Shown here in pieces: positions 1 to 6,054 of a stretch of DNA of 7,480 nucleotides (its first letter is position 1; the number at the start of each line of letters is the position of its first letter). Source of the DNA: DASPTT01 sp035623275 (GTDB lineage Bacteria; Actinomycetota; Acidimicrobiia; Acidimicrobiales; UBA8190); NCBI GenBank assembly GCA_035623275.1, contig DASPTT010000117.1, forward strand, positions 1-7,480, read 5' to 3'. The position numbers and the translations under genes are program-made. The notes beneath the pieces were generated by a model, which saw only the letters and a list, made by a program, of their open reading frames with translations, searched no databases and was not told the origin of the DNA.

Positions 1-117
1 GTCGCGCTTGGCGCCCCGCACGGTCCGGCTCACCTGGGTGGGCCGCCCGGTCGCGTCGCGGCCGGTGAAGGCCCGCACCTCCCAGACCCCTCGCCGTCGC
101 TCGCGAATGGTCGCCAC
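1..117 (-). CDS. Tyrosine recombinase/integrase, N-terminal fragment (runs off left edge)
   Basis: A frame opens at a GTG (117-115) and stays open for 39 codons to the window edge. The peptide starts MATIRERRRGVWEVR and continues with FTGRD, then QVSRTVRGAKRD. The pattern 'xxIRERxxGVWEVRxxxGRDxxTGRPxQVSRTxRGxKRxA' is the usual opening of actinobacterial phage and integrative-element tyrosine integrases. It forms the small beta-rich arm-binding domain that precedes the core-binding and catalytic domains. The catalytic R-H-R-Y residues would lie outside the window, so activity cannot be judged. No good Shine-Dalgarno site precedes the GTG, and no other in-frame ATG or GTG is seen in the upstream spacer. 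It lies 87 bp downstream of the acyl-CoA dehydrogenase stop in the same direction. The identification rests on remembered family consensus; a decayed or orphan integrase is possible. Confidence 0.68.
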   Translation of the reverse strand, partial: MATIRERRRGVWEVRAFTGRDATGRPTQVSRTVRGAKRD

Positions 118-134
118 CGGCGTCCAGGCTAGCC

Positions 135-155
135 GAGTAGGGATGGAGTAGGGAT
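135..155. repeat. Two direct repeats GAGTAGGGAT with 11-bp period
   Basis: GAGTAGGGAT occurs at 135-144 and again at 146-155, separated by one base. The start-to-start distance is 11 bp, about one helical turn, so a protein bound to both copies would sit on the same face of the DNA. The repeats lie 18 bp upstream of the proposed integrase start. Arm-type integrase sites and excisionase (Xis/AlpA-like) sites are often short direct repeats of this kind, but that role is inferred only. Confidence 0.6.
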
Positions 156-198
156 ATTTGGCCGATTTTCGCCCCAGTCCGCCCAGGAGCCAAATCGG
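156..198. repeat. Overlapping inverted repeats with a shared right arm
   Basis: The right arm GCCAAATCGG (189-198) can pair with two left arms. ATTTGGC (156-162) pairs with GCCAAAT (189-195), and CCGATTT (162-168) pairs with AAATCGG (192-198). Each perfect stem is 7 bp and the loops exceed 20 nt. The two pairings are mutually exclusive because they share bases. The element begins 7 bp after the dehydrogenase stop. No U-run follows on the minus strand, so it is not a standard intrinsic terminator. It may be an operator or a weak 3'-end structure. Confidence 0.4.
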
Positions 199-204
199 AA
201 TACG

Positions 205-1353
205 CTATCCGAGCAGCCTCTTTGCGATGACCACCCGCTGGATCTGGTTGGTGCCCTCGTAGATCTGGGTGATCTTGGCGTCCCGCATGAAGCGCTCGAC
301 GGGGAATTCGGTGGTGTAGCCGTAGCCGCCGAGCAGCTGCACGGCGTCGGTGGCCACCGCCATGGCCGCGTCCGAGGCGAAGCACTTGGCCATGGCGCCG
401 AACATCGTGAGCTCCCCGTCGGGATCGCCCGCGTCGATCATGGCGCAGGCCCGGTACACCAGGGCGCGAGCGGCCTCGGTGCGCATGGCCATGTCGGCCA
501 GCATGAAGCGCAGGCCCTGGAACTCGGCAATGGGGTGGCCGAAGGCCTGCCGGCCCTCCATGTAGCGCGCCGAGTAGTCGATGGCCCCCTGCGCGATCCC
601 CACCGCCTGGGCGCCGATCGTGGGCCGGCTGCGGTCGAGGGTGTGCATGGCGATCTTGAAGCCCTCGCCCTCCTCGCCGATGCGATTCCCCACCGGGACC
701 CGCACCTCGTCGAACACGACCTCACCCGTCGGGCTGCCGCGCACGCCCATCTTGCGCTCGTACTTGGCGATGCGCACCCCAGGGCCGGCCTCGACGAGGA
801 AGCACGAGATGCCGTGGGCGCCGCCGTCGGGGTCGGTCTTGGCGAACACGGTGTAGGTGTCGGAGATCCCGGCGTTGGTGATCCAGTACTTCGAGCCCGT
901 GAGCACGTAGTGGTCCCCGTCGCGCACGGCCCGGCAACGCATGGCCGCCACGTCGCTGCCGGCGTCGGCCTCCGACAGGCAGTAGCTGGCCTGGGCCTCG
1001 CCCGACACCACCCTGGGCACATACCTGCGCCTGAGCTCGTCGCTGCCCCAGTTGACCACCGGGGTCATGCCGAGCTTCGAGATGAGCATGGTCAGGCTGG
1101 TCGACGCGCAGACACGCGCCAGCTCCTCGACCATGATCGCCTGGGTCACGTGGTCGGCCCCCGCCCCGCCGAGCTCGACCGGCAGGCCCAACCCCGACAG
1201 CTCCATCTCCACGCAGGCCTTGAACCCGTCCCAGGGGAAGACCGCCTCCCGGTCGACCTGGGCAGCCATCGGGGCGATGCGGCCCTCGGCGAAGGCCCGA
1301 AGGCTGGCCCGGAATTCCTTCTGGGTGTCCGTCAGGGCAAAGGCGCTGTCCAT
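205..1353 (-). CDS. Acyl-CoA dehydrogenase (FadE25-like, short/medium-chain type)
   Basis: FAD-dependent cytosolic enzyme that introduces the 2,3-trans double bond into acyl-CoA and passes electrons to electron-transfer flavoprotein, the first step of beta-oxidation. The 382 residues match the family length. The first signature CLSEADAGSD is at about 125-134, and the FAD/substrate strand KYWITNAG at 155-162. RPTIGAQAVGIAQGA lies at 243-257, and the second signature LLGGYGYTTEFPVERFMRDAK ends near 360. The catalytic base is the Glu of YEGTNQIQ (E366), the position used by short- and medium-chain enzymes rather than isovaleryl- or long-chain types. From memory the C-terminal half strongly resembles mycobacterial FadE25. 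The ATG at 1353 lies inside the 3' end of the GGDEF-EAL gene (22-bp overlap), with only a G-rich tract close upstream, so translation is probably coupled to that gene. The stop is TAG. Exact chain length or branched substrate cannot be read. Confidence 0.95.
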   Translation of the reverse strand: MDSAFALTDTQKEFRASLRAFAEGRIAPMAAQVDREAVFPWDGFKACVEMELSGLGLPVELGGAGADHVTQAIMVEELARVCASTSLTMLISKLGMTPVVNWGSDELRRRYVPRVVSGEAQASYCLSEADAGSDVAAMRCRAVRDGDHYVLTGSKYWITNAGISDTYTVFAKTDPDGGAHGISCFLVEAGPGVRIAKYERKMGVRGSPTGEVVFDEVRVPVGNRIGEEGEGFKIAMHTLDRSRPTIGAQAVGIAQGAIDYSARYMEGRQAFGHPIAEFQGLRFMLADMAMRTEAARALVYRACAMIDAGDPDGELTMFGAMAKCFASDAAMAVATDAVQLLGGYGYTTEFPVERFMRDAKITQIYEGTNQIQRVVIAKRLLG

Positions 1354-3707
1354 GCCCCCAATTCTCGCGCCGGGCCCGGGGCCGCGCCGATCCGGCGCAG
1401 GGCCAGGTCCTCGGTCACCGCTGCCGCGGGCACGGGCTCGGCCACGAAGAAACCCTGGGCCTGGTCGGCACCGATGGAGCGGACGGTGTCGAGCTGGGCC
1501 GCCGTCTCGATCCCCTCCACCACCGTGACGAGCCCGAGGGTGTGGGCGAGGCGGACCATGGCGTCGAGGAGCACCGCGGCACCGGCGTTCTCGGCCACGT
1601 GCACGGTGAAGGCCCGGTCGATCTTCAAGGCGTCCACGGGCAGCTGGCGCAGGTACTCCAGCGACGAGTAGCCGGATCCGAAGTCGTCGATGGCCAGGCG
1701 CACGCCGATCGCCTTCAGGTGCTGGAGCCGCTCGATGGAGGACTGCGCGCCGTTGAGGGTCATGCTCTCGGTGATCTCGAGGGTCAGGGCATCGGGCGCC
1801 AGCCCGTGCTCGTCGAGCGCCCCCCGGACGGAGCGGACGATGTCAGGGTCCTCGAGCTGGCGGGCCGAGAGGTTCACGGCCACGCTCGGGCAGCCGACGC
1901 CCGCCGCATGCCACTCGGCCGCCTGGCGGCACGCGGCGCGCAGGGCGGCGAGGCCGAGGGGGACGATGAGACCGGTGGTCTCCGCCGTCTCGATGAACGC
2001 CCCGGGGAGCAAGAGGCCGCGCTCGGGATGGCGCCAGCGCATGAGCGCCTCGACGCCGGCCACCTGGGCGCTTCCGAGGTCGACGATGGGCTGGTAGTGG
2101 AGCTCGAGTTGGTCGGGCGCCGACGACAGCGCCCGCAGGTCGCGCTTGAGGTCCAGGCGGGCGACGACGTCGTCGAGCATGTGCGGCTGGAACACGCGGT
2201 GGCAGTTGCCGCCGGCCGCCTTCGCCTCGTACATGGCGATGTCGGCATCACGCAGCAGGGTCTGGCTGCTCTCGTCGCCACGCCCGGCGAAGGCGATCCC
2301 GATACTGACCGTGGCGGTCATCGACTGCAACCCCACGACGACGGGCTCGGCCAGCGCCCGGGTCATGCGCCGGGCCACCTGATGAACCTCCTCGGCCGTG
2401 CGGAGGTCCTCGAGGAGGACGGCGAATTCGTCGCCGCCGAGGCGGGCCACCGTGTCCTCGGCACGGGCGCTGGCCCGCAGGCGCTCGGCCATCGCACGCA
2501 GGAGCACGTCGCCCGGCTCGTGGCCGAGGGTGTCGTTCACGACCTTGAAGTCGTCGAGGTCGCACACCATGACGGCGGTCAACCGCCGCCCGGCGCGCGC
2601 CCGGCGCGCCAGGGCATGGTCGAGGCGGTCGCCGAACAGGGCGCGATTGGCCAGGCCGGTGAGCGAGTCGTGGAAGGCCTGGTGGGCGAGCTCGGTCTCG
2701 CGGTCGCGCAACTCGGTCACCGTCGCCTCCAGGCGATCGGTGAGCCGCCCGTTCTCCACCATGGTGAGCAGCTGGCGGACCATGACGAGCACCGTCGTCC
2801 CCACCCCCAGCGCGAAGAGCACGGCGTCGAACTGCCCCCCACCGGCGATCCGGACCACCGCGGCCACGCCGGCGATGCCGAGCACCGAATAGGGAAGGAC
2901 CATCTGCGCGGTGGCTCCCACCGTCATCTCGGAGAACCGGCCCGGCCGCGGGTTCTCGGGCAGCAAGGCGGCCAGGGCCATGAGCAGGTAGCCGGCGATC
3001 CACCCCGTGTCGAGGACGTCGGCCGAGCCGTTCACGGCGCTCAGGTAGGCGAACCCGCTGTCGGACACGGCCATGGACAGGAGGCCGGCGGCGAGCAGGG
3101 CGAGCTGCCGGCGCCGGTGCCCCTGGGCGCGGGCCAGCGTGGCGAGGACCACCGTCGCCACCACCACGTCGCTGATCGGGTAGGTGAGCGAGAGCACCCA
3201 GGCCAGCGAGCCTTCGCCCGAGCCGTGGAAGGCGGCGCCCAGCGCGGTCATCCAGCTGACGAACATGAGCGAGCCGGCCATCACCAGCCCGTCGAGCCCG
3301 TCGCGGATCCCGGTCCACCACTGGCCCCGGTCGAAGCCCAGCAGCCACACGCCGATGACGACCGTGGGCACCGCCCCGAGGAAGCCGACGTCGGCCAACG
3401 AGGGGAACGGGTTGGTGTTGCCGTCCGCGTAGGTGAACCAGCACCACAGCGTCTCGCCGACGGCCCACGACAGGGCCGAGGCACCGACCCAGATCCAGCC
3501 CGCGCGCCGGCGTCCCTGGGCGCGGCGCGCCGCGTCGGCGCACGCGCCCGCGGCCAGCAGGGCGACGACCCCCTCCCCCACGTCGTCGAGGGCGGAGGAC
3601 ACCCCCGCCCCGCCCACCTGGACCTGCATCCACACGGCGAACGCCGCCACGGTCAGCACGCAACCGATGGCCAGGGCGCGCCAGGTCAGGGGGCGGATGC
3701 TTGCCAC
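1332..3707 (-). CDS. Membrane-bound bifunctional diguanylate cyclase/phosphodiesterase (GGDEF-EAL)
   Basis: This protein makes and/or degrades c-di-GMP at the cytoplasmic membrane. The 791 residues begin with about ten hydrophobic segments (roughly 8-30, 44-60, 69-90, 105-125, 138-160, 167-191, 200-222, 235-250, 263-288, 293-313). A short linker helix follows (about 318-345). The GGDEF domain (about 343-505) has DSLTGLANR, the GGDEF site at 424-428 and an intact inhibitory RxxD (R415, D418) five residues before it. The EAL domain (about 515-770) keeps E553 in GVEALMRWRHP, N612 in NLSARQL, E644 in EITES, D674-D675 in IDDFGSGYSSL, K695, E731 in VVEGIET and Q751. Both halves therefore look catalytically competent. 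The sensor has the motif GETLWCWF...PFPSLADVGFL, recalled from actinobacterial membrane GGDEF proteins; no MHYT, PAS or HAMP domain is seen. The start is a GTG without a clear ribosome site. Its 3' end overlaps the dehydrogenase start. Which activity dominates, and the signal sensed, are unknown. Confidence 0.95.
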   Translation of the reverse strand: MASIRPLTWRALAIGCVLTVAAFAVWMQVQVGGAGVSSALDDVGEGVVALLAAGACADAARRAQGRRRAGWIWVGASALSWAVGETLWCWFTYADGNTNPFPSLADVGFLGAVPTVVIGVWLLGFDRGQWWTGIRDGLDGLVMAGSLMFVSWMTALGAAFHGSGEGSLAWVLSLTYPISDVVVATVVLATLARAQGHRRRQLALLAAGLLSMAVSDSGFAYLSAVNGSADVLDTGWIAGYLLMALAALLPENPRPGRFSEMTVGATAQMVLPYSVLGIAGVAAVVRIAGGGQFDAVLFALGVGTTVLVMVRQLLTMVENGRLTDRLEATVTELRDRETELAHQAFHDSLTGLANRALFGDRLDHALARRARAGRRLTAVMVCDLDDFKVVNDTLGHEPGDVLLRAMAERLRASARAEDTVARLGGDEFAVLLEDLRTAEEVHQVARRMTRALAEPVVVGLQSMTATVSIGIAFAGRGDESSQTLLRDADIAMYEAKAAGGNCHRVFQPHMLDDVVARLDLKRDLRALSSAPDQLELHYQPIVDLGSAQVAGVEALMRWRHPERGLLLPGAFIETAETTGLIVPLGLAALRAACRQAAEWHAAGVGCPSVAVNLSARQLEDPDIVRSVRGALDEHGLAPDALTLEITESMTLNGAQSSIERLQHLKAIGVRLAIDDFGSGYSSLEYLRQLPVDALKIDRAFTVHVAENAGAAVLLDAMVRLAHTLGLVTVVEGIETAAQLDTVRSIGADQAQGFFVAEPVPAAAVTEDLALRRIGAAPGPARELGAWTAPLP

Positions 3708-3774
3708 AGGGAAACCATCGACCGCCCTGAGCTGGGCCTGAAGGGAGCGACCCGGAAAAGGTCCTTCGGCCCTG

Positions 3775-3793
3775 CGCCCCGTGGGCGGGGGCG
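3775..3793 (-). other. GC hairpin in the hydrolase-GGDEF/EAL gap (possible weak terminator)
   Basis: The 118-bp gap between the hydrolase stop (3826) and the GGDEF-EAL start (3707) contains a perfect 6-bp stem, CGCCCC (3775-3780) with GGGGCG (3788-3793), around a 7-nt loop. Read on the minus strand, a TTTT run follows only about 17 nt later, so this is not a textbook intrinsic terminator. It may mark a boundary between the two minus-strand pairs of genes. In such GC-rich DNA a stem of this size can also arise by chance. Confidence 0.22.
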
Positions 3794-3825
3794 ACGCCGC
3801 CGGTCGCGCCCGCGTCCCGGTGCCC

Positions 3826-4881
3826 TCAGGCGCCCGCCCGCAGGCCCCGGCGCAGGGCCGCCACCTGCTCCCCGATCGCGGCGCGCGAGACCGGGCTGGT
3901 CGGGGCCACGGCGTCGAAGCCGTGGAAGGTCCCCGTGTAGCAGTGCAGCTCCGTGGGGACCCCCGCCTCCAGCAGACGCGTGGCGTAGGCGATGGCCTCG
4001 TCGCGCAGCGGGTCGAGCTCGGCGACCATCACGTAGGCCGGCGGCAACCCTGCGAGGCTTGGCTCCCGTCCTGGGGCCGCGTAGGGCGAGACCGCGCCAC
4101 GCGCCGGCCCGTCGGCGCCGAGGTAGTAGGCCCACATCTGCTCGGAGCTCCGCCGGGTCCACATCGGGGTGGTGTCGAAGCTGCGCATCGAGGGCGTGTC
4201 GAGCCGGTCGTCGATCACCGGGTACACGAGCACCTGCACTGCCACGTCCGGCCCGCCCCGGTCGCGGGCCATGAGGGTGAGCGCGGCGGCGAAGGCACCG
4301 CCCGAGCTCGTCCCGGCCACGGCCACCCGGGTCGGGTCGACCCCGAGCTCGGACGCCTGTCCCGCCGTCCACGACAGCGCCGCGTAGGCATCCTCCACGC
4401 CGGCGGGGAACGGGTGCTCGGGTGCGTGGCGCCAATGCACCGACACCACCAGGCACTGCGCCTCGGCGGCGTAGCGCAGGCACCGGTGCTCCTCGGACAT
4501 CGTGTCCCCCAGGACGAAGGCCCCACCGTGGCAGAAGACCACCGCGGGCAGCGGCGTGCTCTCCGCCTCGCCGGGCTCCGCGATCGGGCGGTACAGGCGC
4601 ACCTCGAGCTCCCCCGGGCCGGCCGGCCCGTCGATCCGCCGGTCCTCCACCGCCACCCGGTCGTCGGTGGGCAGCGAGGTCCCCAGCGCGGCCATGATGC
4701 CCTCGGTCGAACGCAGGGCCCGCACCATGCCCATGTCCGCCAGATGGTCGGCCGGGTCGAGACCGACGGGGTAAGCAGCCATGACGGCGGCGAGGTGAGG
4801 GTCCAGCCGCTCCGCCCAGGTGAGGGGGGCGGCCGCCGCGGGGGTCGCCGCGGGAGTCGCCGCGTCGGCGGGCCCGGTCAC
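3826..4881 (-). CDS. Alpha/beta hydrolase, HSL family (family IV esterase)
   Basis: Predicted carboxylesterase or lactone hydrolase of the hormone-sensitive-lipase group, probably cytosolic because no signal peptide is seen. With the GTG at 4881 it has 351 residues, within the family range. The oxyanion-hole motif HGG is at 118-120 (CHGGAFVLGD). HWRHAPEHPFPA (149-160) matches the family's YRLAPEHPFPA. The nucleophile elbow is GTSSGG with Ser192, the acid is Asp290 in DPLRDE, and the base is His320 in FHGF. The usual elbow is GDSAGG, so Thr191 and Ser193 are departures. The start is chosen because its GTG overlaps the TGA of the upstream monooxygenase (GTGA, 4878-4881). A longer frame from 4971 would add 30 arginine/proline-rich residues inside that gene and is unlikely. 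An Ala/Thr/Pro tail (about residues 7-18) comes from a tandem repeat. Coupling to the monooxygenase suggests it acts on that enzyme's product. Confidence 0.9.
   Translation of the reverse strand: MTGPADAATPAATPAAAAPLTWAERLDPHLAAVMAAYPVGLDPADHLADMGMVRALRSTEGIMAALGTSLPTDDRVAVEDRRIDGPAGPGELEVRLYRPIAEPGEAESTPLPAVVFCHGGAFVLGDTMSEEHRCLRYAAEAQCLVVSVHWRHAPEHPFPAGVEDAYAALSWTAGQASELGVDPTRVAVAGTSSGGAFAAALTLMARDRGGPDVAVQVLVYPVIDDRLDTPSMRSFDTTPMWTRRSSEQMWAYYLGADGPARGAVSPYAAPGREPSLAGLPPAYVMVAELDPLRDEAIAYATRLLEAGVPTELHCYTGTFHGFDAVAPTSPVSRAAIGEQVAALRRGLRAGA
4832..4867. repeat. Three imperfect 12-bp tandem repeats within the hydrolase 5' end
   Basis: Three copies related to GTCGCCGCGGGA follow one another (4832-4843, 4844-4855, 4856-4867). 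The first matches the middle copy at about 10 of 12 positions and the third at about 9. Because 12 is a multiple of three, copy-number change would keep frame. On the minus strand they encode the Ala-Thr-Pro-Ala run near the hydrolase N terminus, ahead of the folded domain, so they probably form a flexible tail. Confidence 0.6.
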
Positions 4882-5984
4882 CGGCGGAACTCGGGGATGA
4901 CGTGGCGGCCCATCATCTCGATGGTCTGCATGACGGTCTCGTGGGGCACCTTCCACGGGTTGACCAGGCACAGCAGCAGGTCGATCCCCGCCGCCTCGTA
5001 GGCGCGGCAGGTCTTGATGCAGTCCTCGGGCGTGCCCACCACCGCGGCGTCAGCCTCGAGCAGGTACTCCATGGTGAGCAGGTCCAGCGCCCCTTCCTCG
5101 TCGATGCGCTTCATGTCGGCCGCGTAGGCGTAGGAGCCCAGGTCCTGCCCCCGCTCGACCATCCAGTCCGTCATGGAGGCGATGTGGCGGGCACCCGCCT
5201 TGGGGTACCACTCGAAGGAGTCCCGGGCCGCGTCGACCGCCTCCTTGCGGTCGGGACCGCACAGGGTCATGGTGAAGGTGGCCGCGTTGTCGTGGACGAA
5301 CGCGCCGATGGGGTCGGTGCACGCCCGCACCGCCTCCCGGTAGATGTCGACCTTGGCCTTCACCGCTTCGGGCGACACCCCCACCGCGAAGGAGCACAGG
5401 CCCAGCCCCAGCGACCCCACCTGGCGGTGCCCCTCCTCGGAGCTGGTCGCGCCCCAGATCGGGGGATGGGGCCGCTGGAGAGGCTTGGGCAGGACGCGGC
5501 GCCTGGGGAGTCGCCAGTACTCCCCGTGCAGCTCCACCTCGTCGTTGGTCCAGCAGGCCACCACGTGCTCGATGGCCTCCTGCCACATGGCCCGGGTCTT
5601 GGCCGGGTCCACCCCGAATCCCTCCAGCTCGGCGCGCGTGGCGGAGCGGCCGGTGCCGAAATCGACCCGGCCGTCGGAGATCAGGTCGAGCACCGCCGCC
5701 GACTCCGCTGTGCGGACTGGGTGGTTGTAGGGCTGGGGCATGAGCCGAACGCCGTACCCGATGCGCATCCGGGTGGTCTGCGCGGCGATGGCCCCGTAGA
5801 GCACCTCGGGATTGGAGCAGTGCGAGTACTCGGAGAGGAAGTGGTGCTCGACGGTCCAGAAGGCGTCCCATCCGTGGCGCTCGCCCGCCAGCGCCTGGGT
5901 GAGGACGTTCTTGTACGCGACGTGCTCGCTGTCGGGTCCCCAGGGCTCGGGTACGGGGATCTCGTAGAACAGGGCGAAGCGCAC
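4878..5984 (-). CDS. Luciferase-like (LLM class) flavin-dependent monooxygenase
   Basis: A 368-residue TIM-barrel oxidoreductase of the bacterial luciferase superfamily, expected to use reduced FMN, or F420 as many actinobacterial members do. The N-terminal strand MRFALFYEIP, the VEHHF motif (45-49), the SDGRVDFGTGRS segment (103-114), KPLQRPHPPIW (167-177) and the late VVGTPEDC (315-322) are all family landmarks in the usual order and spacing, and the length is normal. The start is GTG at 5984, supported by a strong AAGGAG ribosome site 6 nt upstream, the best in the window. The stop TGA overlaps the hydrolase GTG, so the two are co-translated. The SDR gene is divergent, 70 bp away. Family members include alkanal, alkane and nitrilotriacetate monooxygenases and type II Baeyer-Villiger enzymes; the substrate here cannot be assigned, and the flavin versus F420 choice is open. 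Confidence 0.92.
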   Translation of the reverse strand: MRFALFYEIPVPEPWGPDSEHVAYKNVLTQALAGERHGWDAFWTVEHHFLSEYSHCSNPEVLYGAIAAQTTRMRIGYGVRLMPQPYNHPVRTAESAAVLDLISDGRVDFGTGRSATRAELEGFGVDPAKTRAMWQEAIEHVVACWTNDEVELHGEYWRLPRRRVLPKPLQRPHPPIWGATSSEEGHRQVGSLGLGLCSFAVGVSPEAVKAKVDIYREAVRACTDPIGAFVHDNAATFTMTLCGPDRKEAVDAARDSFEWYPKAGARHIASMTDWMVERGQDLGSYAYAADMKRIDEEGALDLLTMEYLLEADAAVVGTPEDCIKTCRAYEAAGIDLLLCLVNPWKVPHETVMQTIEMMGRHVIPEFRR

Positions 5985-6054
5985 GGCACACTCCTTCGTC
6001 GATGCGGCCCGGGCCTATCATCCCGAGATCCGTCCGGCAACCGAAGGGGGCGCC
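5985..6054. promoter_or_regulatory. Divergent promoter region between monooxygenase and SDR
   Basis: This 70-bp gap separates two outward-reading genes and so should hold promoters for both. On the plus strand TATCAT (6016-6021) resembles a -10 hexamer, lying 33 bp before the SDR start, but no convincing -35 is present at 16-18 bp. A 10-bp palindrome, GGCCCGGGCC (6006-6015), lies next to it and could be an operator. The SDR ribosome site is probably the GAAGGGGG tract (6043-6050), 4 nt from its ATG. No regulator gene is in the window. Confidence 0.4.
5991..5996 (-). promoter_or_regulatory. Ribosome binding site of the LLM monooxygenase
   Basis: The minus strand reads AAGGAG, a near-perfect anti-16S match, 6 nt before the GTG at 5984. 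It fixes the start codon despite the non-ATG initiator and suggests strong translation of the monooxygenase-hydrolase pair. Confidence 0.8.

Larger units (their letters stand above)
118..204. other. Repeat-bearing AT-richer spacer between acyl-CoA dehydrogenase and integrase fragment
   Basis: This 87-bp spacer is clearly poorer in GC than its flanks and holds several small repeats. They are a tandem pair of GAGTAGGGAT (135-144, 146-155), an 8-bp palindrome GGCTAGCC (127-134), and two overlapping inverted repeats that share one right arm (156-198). It must contain the end of the dehydrogenase transcript or the control region of the integrase gene, or both. No tRNA or obvious attachment core is visible. 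A confident -10/-35 pair could not be assigned on either strand. Confidence 0.6.

Noticed and set aside
118..204. A tRNA gene or tRNA 3' end serving as an attachment site
   Set aside because: No cloverleaf, T-loop GTTCGA-like sequence or CCA end can be made out in the spacer.
535..1671. A 378-codon plus-strand frame opposite the acyl-CoA dehydrogenase
   Set aside because: It is a composition-driven antisense frame with no recognisable domain and spans the junction of two real genes.
1542..4274. A 910-codon plus-strand open frame opposite the GGDEF-EAL gene
   Set aside because: Its peptide is rich in Gly, His, Arg and Pro with no domain, as expected for the antisense of a high-GC gene. The minus strand encodes a protein with all family motifs, and the frame even crosses into the hydrolase gene.
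4882..4971. The longer N-terminus of the hydrolase
   Set aside because: It is entirely inside the monooxygenase gene, Arg/Pro/His-rich, and ignores the GTGA overlap that gives a normal family length.
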